A DNA stretch of 12,727 nucleotides from Parvularia atlantis (GCA_943704415.1 CALSCO010000278.1:1-12727); one strand, 5' to 3'. Counted from the first letter of the stretch, positions 1 through 7,969 are shown. A program made the numbers and translations. Notes: generated by a model from the letters alone, not told the origin.

Positions 1-303
1 TGACGACGCTGCCGACTCCGCTTGCTTGTTGCAGGTCGGCCACCTGACGGTCGAGGTCACCGCGTTGGTGGTCGGACGAGACGCGAGCGTAGCAGATCGT
101 CTTCTTGTTGGCGTTGCTTGCCGTGACGGGCGTCTGGTCTGGGAAGAGAACACGAACGTCGTCGAGGTTGTACCGGCGACATTGCCCGACCGTGCGCACA
201 CACGACACCTTGCCGAGGCGGTGCCACCGTTGTAGTGTACCCCATAGCGCTTGCGGATCTCCTTGCCAGATAGGAACACGTGTGTGGTCGTTGATGCAGA
301 CAT
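1..303 (-). pseudogene. tnpA: IS607-family serine recombinase (TnpA-like), frameshifted and cut by the window edge
   Basis: Seen: reading leftwards from an ATG at 303, the first frame gives a MerR-like DNA-binding start containing SGKEIRKRYGVHYN. The frame breaks at 227-228. The next frame, from 226 to the window edge, continues with WHRLGKV, then CRRYNLDDVRVLFPDQ, then KKTICYARVSSDHQRGDLDR. Known: IS607 TnpA has an N-terminal MerR-type helix-turn-helix followed by a serine-recombinase domain whose catalytic serine lies in the YARVSS motif (here encoded at 74-91). Family members normally read continuously through the recognition helix (a TLR-W pattern); here that piece is missing, leaving a 3n+1 deletion. 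Inference: this is a decayed copy, or an assembly error split an intact gene. The C-terminal part and any TnpB/Fanzor partner would lie left of position 1. No intron is needed to explain it, unlike all its neighbours. Confidence 0.85.
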
Positions 304-480
304 GTTTGCAGATCAGAATAGCATGATGGTTCATAATGGTTGGAAAGACACAAGGCGCGCACTGTTATACGCACCTGTAAAGCCGAATTGCAAACATTAC
401 TGGAGCAGAGTGCGCAGACGGAAAACAGAAAATGGAGAGAAGTGGGTACTTTGCTTTATAAAGCGCGAAAAGGTCTCAAT
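1..480. mobile_element. Right part of an IS607-type element (outer boundary not defined)
   Basis: The recombinase remnant at 1-303 and the flank to about 480 are visibly richer in A/T than the GC-rich genes that follow, consistent with inserted DNA. IS607 elements have no terminal inverted repeats and integrate at short GG-type sites, so no boundary can be read from one sequence; 480 is only where composition returns to the local norm. The rest of the element lies left of the window. Confidence 0.4.
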
Positions 481-780
481 CGGTTGTGTTTGCCGCGCGT
501 ACGTACGTACGGTCGCATGAGTTGCCTCGCGCACACAAACAGGGGAAAGACAAGACAAGGGCGGGGAGAGCAAGACAGAGTGAGGCATCTGCAGACGCAG
601 CAGAAGGAAAGGGGCGGAGCGACTCATTCAGGCAAGGAGGACCACCGGCGGCGACAGTGTCACGCTTCTGAAACGCAGCCATCGTCTGTGCAGCATGGCC
701 GCGGCCTCTGTTGTCTCTCTCTCGCGCTCGCGTCGCTCTCTCGCGCTCGCACTGACCGTCTGTGCGCCGCAACGCGCAGC
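304..780. other. Intergenic region between IS607 remnant and RSU1
   Basis: No supported gene. A long open frame on + (340-990) runs through RSU1 exon 1, its first intron and part of exon 2 in the wrong frame and resembles nothing. Visible elements: a TATAAA hexamer at 457-462 directly followed by GCGCGAAA (463-470, E2F-site-like); an ACGTACGTAC run near 498-510; GC-box-like GGGCGG stretches near 566 and 611; two near-identical CT/CG-rich copies of TCTCTCGCGCTCGC around 717-750; and a CTGAC (752-756) followed by an AG at 778-779 that looks like an intron 3' end just before the RSU1 ATG. Their roles are guesses. Confidence 0.35.
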
Positions 781-2113
781 ATGTTTGGGAGCTCGGCCAA
801 GAAGCTGAAGGAGATCGAGCAGGTGCGCTTGCGCTTGCGCGGCCGCGTGCGCCGTTGCGTAAACGCGCTGTGCGCGCGCCAGGCCGTGGCCACGGGCGCG
901 ACCGAGTTGCTGCTCGTGGACAAGGGGCTGAAGGAGCTGCCGGTCGAGATCAGTGCGTCGCGCTCGTGCTGCGTGGCTGTCGGGTGCTGACGACGGCGCG
1001 CGCGTGCAGCCAAGCTCGACAAGCTCGAGCGGCTGAACTTGTCGTCCAACAAGCTGACGAGTGCGCTGCCGCCTTGCGGGGGGACGCGGCGAGGGGGCTG
1101 ACGCGGGCGCACGCAGCCCTGCCGAACGCGATCGGCTCGCTGTCACGCCTGGAGGTGCTCGGGCTGTTCAACAACGAGCTAACGGAGCTGCCGACGACGC
1201 TCAACCAGCTGCCGCTGCTGCGCGTGTTGACGGCGTGGTGCGCGCGCTTGCTGCGGTCGCGTGGTGCACCGACGATGGACGGTCTCACGCCCGTGTGCCG
1301 TGCAGCTGCAACAAGATCAAGGAGCTGCCGCGCGGCTTCGGCTCGTGCCCGTCGCTCGCCTACGTCGACCTGAGCGCCAACGAGCTGGACTCGCTGCCGG
1401 CCAACTTCTTCTTCATGAGTGCGCGCGGATGCGCGGATGCGCGGATGCGCGGATGCGCGGATGCGCGGATGCGCGGGGCGCAGGACGGCGTGCTCACGCG
1501 GCGCGGCACAGCCTCGCTCAAGACGCTGCACCTCTCGGACAACAAGCTGACGCAGATCCCCGCCGACATGGCCAAGCTCGTCAACCTCGAGACGGTACGC
1601 GCGGTGCTGCGCGCGCGCGCGGTGGCTGAGCGCACCGCCCGCAGCTCGTCCTGCGCGACAACAAGATCACGTCGGTCGGCATCCCGCCGCAGATCGCCGA
1701 GTGCAAGAGCTTGCGCGAGCTCAACCTGCAGGGCAACGAGATCGAGTACCTGCCGCAGTCGATGGGTGGGCGCACCTGGGGCCCGCAGGGCGCGTGCACG
1801 CGCTCACCGTTGCGCGGCGCGCGCGCAGGCAACATGAACCTCGCCGGCGAGCGGTCGTACCTCAAGCTCGGCGGCAACCCGATCATGCCCGACCTGATCG
1901 AGCGGCTCAACAAGAACGTCAAGACGGCGCTCGACTACATGAAGACGGACAGCTACAAGTTTGCCGTCGAGGCGTTCATGTGCGTGCCGTCCGCGCGCGC
2001 GTGTGCATGCACGCTCGTCTGCTCACAGGACGCAAATGCAGTCGCGACCCGAAGAACCGCAAAAAGTGACCTGGTCGCGCCGCGTGCGGTCCTTTTTGTG
2101 TGTACGTGCGTGA
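781..2113 (+). CDS. RSU1: Ras suppressor protein 1-like leucine-rich-repeat protein, 9 exons
   Basis: Exons 781-822, 883-952, 1010-1060, 1117-1237, 1306-1418, 1512-1594, 1645-1765, 1829-1979, 2029-2113; 278 aa (human RSU1 is 277). Seen: starts MFGSSAKKLKEIEQ, then tandem LRRs with LxxLxLxxNxLxxLP spacing, e.g. LERLNLSSNKLT, LPRGFGSCPSLAYVDLSANE, LKTLHLSDNKLTQIP and LRELNLQGNEIEYLP. Next come the RSU1 C-cap features NMNLAGE and LDYMKTDSYKFAVEAF, and a tail MQSRPEEPQK. RGFGS, NFFFMTSLKTLHLSDN and the C-terminal region follow RSU1 rather than LRRC57 or SHOC2. Known: RSU1 binds the LIM protein PINCH in the ILK-PINCH-parvin adhesion complex. The last exon is the least certain: after QK it reads a basic tail to TGA at 2111. 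The 20-bp gap to the next stop codon makes this a tail-to-tail pair with the PMP34 gene. Confidence 0.87.
1425..1476 (+). repeat. Six tandem copies of an 8-bp unit inside RSU1 intron 5
   Basis: GCGGATGC is repeated perfectly six times at 1425-1472, followed by a partial GCGG. It lies within intron 5 (1419-1511). At 93 nt this is the longest intron in the window, and the array accounts for the excess over the usual 46-80 nt. It probably varies in copy number between strains (inference). Confidence 0.95.
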
Positions 2114-2133
2114 TCATGCTGCGACAGTTACGT

Positions 2134-3363
2134 TTACGCGCCCGGCGGTGGCGCGAGCTTGGCCTTCTTGAGGTTGAGCAGGACTAGGAGCGTGACGGTC
2201 CAGGCGAAGAACTTTTCCTTGGCGAGGAAGAGGATCGCGGCCGCCAGCACCGATTGCGAGATCTTCGGGGCGTAGCCTGTGTGCGGTGCGCGTGAGCAGC
2301 GGCAAGCAGGGCAGGGCAGACTGCGGGCGCACCCTTGAAGAGGCCCTCGAGGCCCTCGCTGCGGAAGATTTTGGCAAGGGCGTCGCGTGTGCCGGCGTAC
2401 TTGCGGCGCGCGTCGTCCTCCTTGGCCTGCATCTGCACACAGAGGTCAGCGCAGCACCGAGCGCACCGAGCACGCAGCACGCACCCGCGACTTGACCACC
2501 ATGAGCGGGTACGTCACCGTGCTCGCCACAAACTTGCTCACGAGCCCGAGCCAGAAAAAGTCGAGGTCGCCGAGCGTGCGCCCCGTGACCTTGCGCGCGG
2601 CCTCGACGCGCTGCTTCAGCTGCTCAAAGACCATGTACTGGATTGACGGGTTGACGACGAGAATGAGCGCGGGGCCGACGCCGTTGAAGAGCGCGGCGAC
2701 GCCTGGGGCTGCGCTTGAGCACACATTGCGCACGTCACGCGAAACCGCACGCACCCTCCGTCCGCACGATGTCGCTGAGCACGCGCAGCGCGTCCTCGTG
2801 CGCGCCCTCCTTGCTGCGCACCGACATGCGCGTGTTGACGACCCAGATCGGGTTGACGCTCACGGCCGTGGCCACGCCAGCGAGCGCGGCGATGACCAAG
2901 TTCTCGAGCGTCGTGAAGGCCTTGCGCTTGACGGTGGCGGCCCAGTGCTCTTTGATCAGCTCGTAGCTCCAGTAGAACACGCCCTGCGACACCGCCACGC
3001 CGAAGATGGCCGACGAGAAGCCGCTGCGTGTTGCGATCAGCTTACGGGCTTGCGGATGCGAGCGCGCGCGCGCGAAAACGCACGCGTAGAGCGATGCCAC
3101 GCCGCCGGGGCTCGCGAGCACGTCCTTCAACACCTGCAGCGTGTTGTTGCCGTCGTGGTGCTGCTGCTGCTGCTGCTCGCCGCGCCGGTGAAGCTGCAAC
3201 CGCGTCGAGAGGTTGAGCATCGGGTACGTCGCGGCGGTCGACACGACGCCGCCGAGCGCGCCTGTGCGGGTGCGCACGTACATCAGCAAGCCACACGACG
3301 GGACGTCCGCGCGCGCGCACCCGACAGGAAGTGCACGACGCTGTCCGAGACGTTTGACGACAT
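2134..3363 (-). CDS. SLC25A17: Peroxisomal membrane carrier, PMP34/SLC25A17-like, 6 exons
   Basis: Exons, in coding order on -: 3363-3321, 3261-3084, 3023-2755, 2708-2485, 2432-2333, 2276-2134; 318 aa. Seen: three mitochondrial-carrier repeats. Signatures are YPMLNLSTRLQL (repeat 1, lacking the usual acidic residue), NPIWVVNTRM (repeat 2) and YPLMVVKSR (repeat 3). NPIWVVNTR and the later NPSIQYMVFEQLK strongly resemble PMP34 (PLWVVNTR, NPAIQFMFYEGLK), as does the C-terminal GLFKGYAPKISQSVLAAAILF. A (CTG)5 tract at 3161-3175 encodes a QQQQQHH insert after the first repeat signature. Known: PMP34 and plant/yeast relatives exchange CoA, FAD, NAD or ATP across the peroxisomal membrane to support beta-oxidation; the substrate here is not readable. 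Start chosen because MSSNVSDSVVHFLSGALGG joins directly to repeat 1. It shares an upstream region with the desaturase gene. Confidence 0.88.
3161..3175 (-). repeat. (CTG)5 microsatellite coding polyglutamine in the PMP34 gene
   Basis: Five CTG triplets on + read as CAG on the coding strand and give five glutamines followed by two histidines, in a loop after the first carrier signature. Such loops tolerate length change, so this is a likely site of polymorphism. Confidence 0.9.
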
Positions 3364-3389
3364 CGCCCGCCGAGCGATGATACGGTCCT

Positions 3390-3418
3390 GCTGTCACGAA
3401 ATCGACTTTCGAGACAGC
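3390..3418. repeat. Imperfect inverted repeat upstream of the PMP34 gene
   Basis: Arms GCTGTCACGAAA (3390-3401) and TTTCGAGACAGC (3407-3418) are reverse complements except for one mismatch, around a 5-bp TCGAC centre. It lies 27-55 bp upstream of the PMP34 ATG and near the CCAAT box. It could be a dimeric transcription-factor site or a 5' UTR hairpin. Confidence 0.75.
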
Positions 3419-3436
3419 CGTTTTGAAACTTGCGGC

Positions 3437-3446
3437 AGCCAATCAG
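3437..3446 (+). promoter_or_regulatory. CCAAT box
   Basis: AGCCAATCAG matches the NF-Y core-promoter consensus exactly. It stands between the divergent PMP34 and desaturase genes, on the strand of the desaturase gene. Confidence 0.5.
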
Positions 3447-3703
3447 AGCGCAAAATGCGTAGCAAAGGCGTGTTTCAGGCGCTTCCGCGGTCGACGGCAC
3501 GCAGACCGTGCGACCGACCGATTCACGCACGCCGCGACCACGCCACCATCGCGGCCCTGCTCGCTGTTGTCGTTGTCGTCACGTTCTGCCCGTCGCCACG
3601 CGACGTTCGGTTCACCGCACTGCGAGCGGGCGTCAGCCACACTGCATTCGGTCATGAGCGGGCGCGTGCACGGCAGATGAAGTTGAACGGCAGCCCGCCA
3701 CGC

Positions 3704-5275
3704 ATGGCCGAGGTCTCTCATGCGGCCGCTCCGTGTGCGTGCGCCGCGCCACCGCTGTCCGCCTCGGCCTGACGTCGCTCCGCACGCACGCACGCACGCG
3801 CACGGAGCAGCCGCGCCGGACGCGCTCAAGCGCCCGTGGACGATCGTGCGCGGCGTGGCGTACGATTTGAGTGAGTTTGTCGCGAAGCACCCGGGTGGCG
3901 AGCACATGGTGCGGCAGGCGCTCGGCCGCGACGCCACGGGCCTGTTCGAGTCGTACCACATGCGCGGCGAGGTGGCCGCGGCGATGCTCGCGCGCCTGCC
4001 GCGCCTCGCCGCCCTCCCGGCCACGCCCGATGACGGGCCGTTCCCGAACGACTCGGCGCTGTACCGGCGCATCCGCGAGCGCGTGCGCAAGGAGGTCCTG
4101 CGCGACGGCAAGCGCTCGCAGCGCGGCGGGCTCGAGGCGCTGATCGCCATCGATGTCGCCGTGACCGTGGCCGTCTACGCGCTCTACGTCGCCAGCAACT
4201 CGCTCTGGGCCGGCGCGCTCATGGGCCTCGTGGGCGCGCACATCGGCATGACGCTCAACCACTGCGCCAACCACGGCGGCCTGACCAAGAACCCGACCGT
4301 CAACTTCTGGATGGGCTTCGCCAACGACCTCATCGGCGGCTCGTCGCTCGTGTGGAACTACCACCACCACGTGTCACACCACATCCACGTCAACTCGATC
4401 CACCGCGACCAGGACGTGTTCTCGGCCATGCCCTTCATCCGCTTCGACGCGCGCCTGGGCAAGAAGTGGTTTCACGTGTACCAGCACATCTACATCGGCT
4501 TCCTCTTCCCGTTCCTGTTTGGTGCGCATGCGTGAGCGCGGCCAAAAAATGGGCGGGCACTCAGATGCGCACGCGTGCACGTCCGGGCGCAGTCCAGAAG
4601 CACATGTCGGACATCAAGGCGCTGCTCAAGGGGCGCACGAAGGGTGCGCGTGCGCGCGCGTGCTGCCTCGCGCTGACAGCATCTTGCCGACACAGCCGTC
4701 GAGCTCATCGGCGCAACCCAGATCGACTACTCACTCGCGTACGCCGCCAAGGCGGTGCACTTTGCGCTGCTGCTGGGCGTGCCGCTGGCCGTGCACGGGC
4801 TTGCGTTCCTGCCGAGCTACCTGGCATTCGCCATGGTCGGCTCCTGCGTGCTCGCCTGGCTCTTTGCCATCAGCCACAATCTGGCCGAGGCCAAGACGAC
4901 GCCAGACGTGCAAAACGACTGGGCCGTTGCGCAGATCTGCCATTCGGCCAACTACGGCGGGGCGTTTGAGGGCCTGCTCACGGGCGGCCTCAACCTGCAG
5001 ATCGGTGCGTCGGCCGCGCTGTACAGCGTGGCCTCTCTGACGCGCGTGTGCCAGAGCACCACCTGTTCCCTGCGTGCTCGTACGTGCTCTACCCGGCCAT
5101 CGTCCCGATCGTGCGCGACGAGTGCCGCAAGGCCGGCGTGCGCTACAACGAGTACAGGTGCGCACGACCTGCACGCATGCGCGTCTGTGCTGACGCGGTC
5201 GTCGGGCGCAGCAACGTCTTCACGATGATTGGCAGCTTCGTCAACTTCATGAAGCTCGTCGGCGAGGCCGACTGA
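3704..5275 (+). CDS. Cytochrome-b5 fused front-end fatty-acid desaturase, 6 exons
   Basis: Exons 3704-3734, 3811-4521, 4593-4643, 4696-5004, 5055-5157, 5212-5275; 422 aa. Seen: N-terminal cytochrome b5 domain with heme motif HPGG (37-40) and second axial histidine near H60. Then the three desaturase histidine boxes: HCANH (161-165) in a TLNHCANHGG setting, HVSHH (197-201), and QIEHH (366-370) in LNLQIEHHLFP. Hydrophobic segments lie near 121-160 and 240-260 and within exon 4. Known: a fused b5 domain plus Q in place of the first H of box 3 marks front-end (delta-4/5/6/8 type) desaturases of PUFA synthesis in the ER. Boxes 1 and 2 resemble the HDANHGA / DLIGxSS subgroup of algal and stramenopile enzymes; the regiospecificity cannot be read. 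The first exon is small; an in-frame ATG at 3677 would add nine residues. The QIEHH motif is split by an intron (5005-5054). Confidence 0.9.
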
Positions 5276-5346
5276 TATGCTTAGCGAGCCACCCCCGCGC
5301 ACGCGCATGTGTGTCGTCCAGGGCGGGTCACAAATACAGAACGCGG

Positions 5347-5854
5347 TCACTCGTCGGCCTTGCCGCCCTCGGTGTCGGCGGCCGCGTTTGGTGCGCCTGC
5401 ACCGCGCACGTCAGCAGGCGCGCCCGCACGAGCACGACGCGGCGCACCCTGGTGGACGTACTCGAGCGCGGACGCGATCGTGTGCATGTCGCGCTCGATG
5501 CTTTGCGCCCAGCTCTGCACGTCGCCCAGCTCCTGCGCATGCGCCCTCACGCTCAGCACCGCAGCAGCAGCGTGGGCGCGCACGCACCTTGAGCGAGTTG
5601 TTGAACGTCTCGATCATGGCCAGCCACTGCGACGTCTGCTTGGCGTAGCGCGACGACAGCGCCTGAAGCTGCTTGGCCTCGGCCTCGAGCAGGCGCTGGT
5701 TGTTGAAGATGTCGCGCACGCGCTGGTTGAGCACGTCCGTCATCGCGTCGGTCAGCGCCCCGACCGACGCCAGCGCCTCGCGCCGCAGCCGCTCGGCCGT
5801 CTGCCGCTGCGCCTGCTGCCGCGCCGTGTGCTCGCGAAGGGCCTTAGCCAGCAT
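5347..5854 (-). CDS. BLOC1S1: BLOC-1/BORC subunit 1 (GCN5L1-like), 2 exons
   Basis: Exons on -: 5854-5588 and 5532-5347; 150 aa. Seen: a largely helical, coiled-coil protein beginning MLAKALREH, with RRREALASV, DIFNNQRLLEAEAKQL, YAKQTSQWLAMIETFNNSLK and, after the intron, ELGDVQSWAQSIERDM followed by HTIASALEYVHQG. These align block by block with BLOC1S1 (KQTGQWIGMVENFNQALKE, IGDVENWARSIELDM, RTIATALEYVYKG). Human protein is 125 aa; the surplus is a low-complexity C-terminal tail rich in A, R, G and P. Known: a shared subunit of BLOC-1 (endosome to lysosome-related organelle sorting) and BORC (lysosome positioning); it is also reported to promote mitochondrial protein acetylation in animals. 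Convergent with the desaturase gene (71 bp between stops), divergent from the aminotransferase gene. Confidence 0.9.
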
Positions 5855-6221
5855 CGTCAGTGGTCGATGTGCAATGTTCTGGTAAGTATTGACTTGGCCG
5901 TATCGATGATCTGCCGCAGCACGAGCGCTTCGCATCGGCGGTCTCCCAGCACGTCGTCGCAAACACGAGCCGGCTCAGCACCGACCGACCAGTCCGAGCT
6001 GTCGATGCTGACAGCGCGGTGGCGGATGATCGCGCCAAGCCGCTCGGTCTGCACCGTCTGAGTTCTTACGCTGTTACACTGAGCCGCAACGACGGCAAGC
6101 AACGCGAGAGCACGCACAGGCAGCGCTTGGCGCGCAGCAGTGAGCCGTGCCCGGAGCCGCAAACCGTGGCAGCGCAGCAGTCACGTGCCACTTCACGCCT
6201 GATCGGCACTTCGGCACACCA
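5855..6221. promoter_or_regulatory. Divergent intergenic region, BLOC1S1 / acetylornithine aminotransferase
   Basis: The 367 bp between the two start codons must hold both promoters. I see no TATA or CCAAT box. A 101-codon open frame on - (5857-6162) lacks an ATG, begins at TTG, and resembles no family; it stops just before the BLOC1S1 ATG and is treated as chance. Composition is a little less GC-rich than the flanking exons. Confidence 0.4.
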
Positions 6222-7969
6222 ATGGCGGCGATGCGGCTGCTCTCGCGCCTTGGCCGTTCGCCCGCCTCGGCCGCCGCCGTGCGGTCGCTCGCGACGTCTG
6301 CCGCGGCCGCGAGCGCCTCCGCCGCGCCTGCCGCACCCGCATCCATCGCAGAGGTGCGCCGCTGAGTGCCGCGCCTCGCAGCTGAGAAAGACCCGCCGCA
6401 AAAACAGCCGCTGATGCGCCGCGACGACGCGTTCATGGTGCGGACGTACGCGCGGCAGAAGGTGCGTGCGGGCAGCACGTCGATGCATCGGTGCTGATCG
6501 CGCGGCGCAGGTCGTGTTCACGCACGGCCGCGGCCCGCTGCTGTTCGACACGGACGGGCGCGAGTACCTCGACTTCTGCTCCGGCATCGCCGTCACGTCG
6601 CTCGGGCACGGCTACGCGCCGCTCACGGCCGCGCTGGCCGAGCAGGCCGCGCGCATCATCCACGTGAGCAACCTGTTCTACAACGACCAGGCCGGGCGGC
6701 TCGCCCAGATGCTCGTCGCGCGCTCGTTCGCCAAGCGCGTCTTCTTCTGCAACAGCGGCACTGAGGCGGCTGAGGGCGCGATCAAGTTTGCGCGCAAGTG
6801 GGGCCTCGCGGTGCGCCGCGCCCCGCGCAGACCGTCGCGCATCGTTGCTGACGCGTGGGCCGCCAGCACGACGCGAGCGGCGCCAAGCACGAGATCGTCG
6901 CATTCCGCGGCGGCTTCCACGGGCGCACGATGGGCGCGCTCAGCTGCACGGCCAACCCAAAGTACCAGGTGTGCGCGCCGCTGGGAGTCACTCGTTCGCG
7001 GGCGCTCAGGCCAACCCGGCACAGAAACCGTTCCTGCCGCTGCTGCCGGGCGTGCACCACGCCGATCTGAACGACATCGACAGCGTCCGTGCGCTCGTCT
7101 CGGAGCGCACGTGCGCGATCATGGTCGAGCCGATCCAGGGCGAGGGCGGCGTCAACCCGGCGCGCAACGAGTTTTTGCAGCAGCTGCGCGAGCTGTGCGA
7201 CCAGCACCAGGCGCTGCTCGTGTTTGACGAAGTGCAGGTGCGCGATTTCCTGTGCTTGAGCACGTTTGCCTCTTACAACAACCCCGACGTAGTGCGGCCT
7301 CGGCCGAACGGGCAAGCTCTGGGCGCACGAGTGGACCGGCATCACGCCCGACGTCATGACGCTCGCCAAGGCCCTCGGCAACGGCATGCCCATCGGCGCT
7401 ATCCTCGTCGGCGACAAGGCGAGCGAACGTGCGTGGCCGGTATGTGTGCGCTCGCTCGCGCCGCCTGACGTCGCCGCCAGTGATCGTGCCCGGCGACCAC
7501 GGCAGCACGTTTGCCGCGCAGCCGCTGGCGTGCCGCGCGGGCGAGGTGCGTGCGGACCCTGGCACGGCCTGAGCTGAGGAGCGCACACGCAGGTCGTGTT
7601 TGAGAAGCTCGCGCAGCCCGAGTTTCTCGAGCACGTGCAGCGCATGGGCGAGCTGCTGCGCGACGGCCTGCTCGGCCTCGGCAACCCAAACATCAAGCTT
7701 GTGCGCGGCCGCGGGCTGATCGTCGGCGTCGTGGTCGACATCGAGCGCATGCACCTGGCCGACGTCAACCCGATCCTCGACAAGTGCGCCCGCGCGCGCG
7801 CGTGCGCCATGTGCGTGGTGGCTGACACGCGCCTCTCCACAGAGCGCGCGAGCACGGCCTCGTCATCATCAACGCGGGCAAGGACGTGATCCGCCTGCTG
7901 CCGCCGCTGATCGTCGGCGAGGCCGACATCCGGCGCGCGGTCGGCATCCTCGACCGGGTGCTGCAGTGA
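6222..7969 (+). CDS. ARG8: Acetylornithine aminotransferase, mitochondrial, 9 exons
   Basis: Exons 6222-6353, 6408-6461, 6511-6810, 6867-6968, 7025-7237, 7293-7428, 7481-7545, 7593-7783, 7843-7969; 439 aa. Function: PLP-dependent transfer between N-acetylornithine and 2-oxoglutarate in arginine synthesis. Seen: Arg/Ala/Ser-rich N-terminus ([18 protein letters not shown]), a typical mitochondrial presequence of about 40 residues. Class-III aminotransferase motifs: [29 protein letters not shown] (143-148), FRGGFHGRT (175-183), [20 protein letters not shown] (264-274), PLP lysine K293 in [14 protein letters not shown], and HGSTF (319-323). Odd: the usual STFGGNPLA reads STFAAQPLA. Exon 5 is taken from 7025, giving the expected KYQKPF; an acceptor at 7009 would insert five residues. 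LFYN and HGSTF favour acetylornithine over ornithine or alanine-glyoxylate aminotransferase. Convergent with the acyl-CoA synthetase gene. Confidence 0.9.

Larger units (their letters stand above)
3364..3703. promoter_or_regulatory. Bidirectional promoter region, PMP34 carrier / desaturase
   Basis: The two genes are head-to-head with 340 bp between start codons. It contains a consensus CCAAT box (AGCCAATCAG, 3437-3446), the NF-Y type core element, 74 bp from the PMP34 start, and an inverted repeat at 3390-3418. No TATA box is evident. An ATG at 3677, in frame with the desaturase start used here, leaves the desaturase 5' end open. Shared regulation of the two lipid-related genes is inferred from layout only. 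Confidence 0.5.

Noticed and set aside
457-470. TATAAA plus E2F-like GCGCGAAA as the RSU1 promoter
   Set aside because: It is over 300 bp from the RSU1 ATG and within the A/T-richer flank of the IS607 remnant, so it may belong to the element or be chance; kept only as a note.
340-990. 216-codon + strand open frame upstream of and through RSU1
   Set aside because: It crosses RSU1 exon 1, intron 1 and most of exon 2 in another frame, has no family resemblance and shows no domain.
1425-1476. Possible CRISPR-like or protein-coding repeat array
   Set aside because: Units are 8 bp with no spacers and lie within a spliced intron; the frames through them are by-products of the repeat.
781-2113. Assignment of the LRR gene to LRRC57 or SHOC2
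   Set aside because: The RGFGS, NFF...LHLSDN, NMNLAGE and LDYMKTDSYK blocks and the 278-aa length fit RSU1 better.
2387-3772. 461-codon + strand open frame
   Set aside because: It is antisense to most of the PMP34 gene; the - strand has carrier motifs and consistent splice sites, while this frame is low-complexity R/A/H-rich, as expected of GC-rich shadow frames. Only its last part (from 3677) overlaps the real desaturase start.
5857-6162. 101-codon - strand frame ending just before BLOC1S1, with a hydrophobic N-terminus
   Set aside because: It starts at TTG, has no ATG, and fits no family. In this intron-rich eukaryote a non-ATG start is not credible without more evidence.
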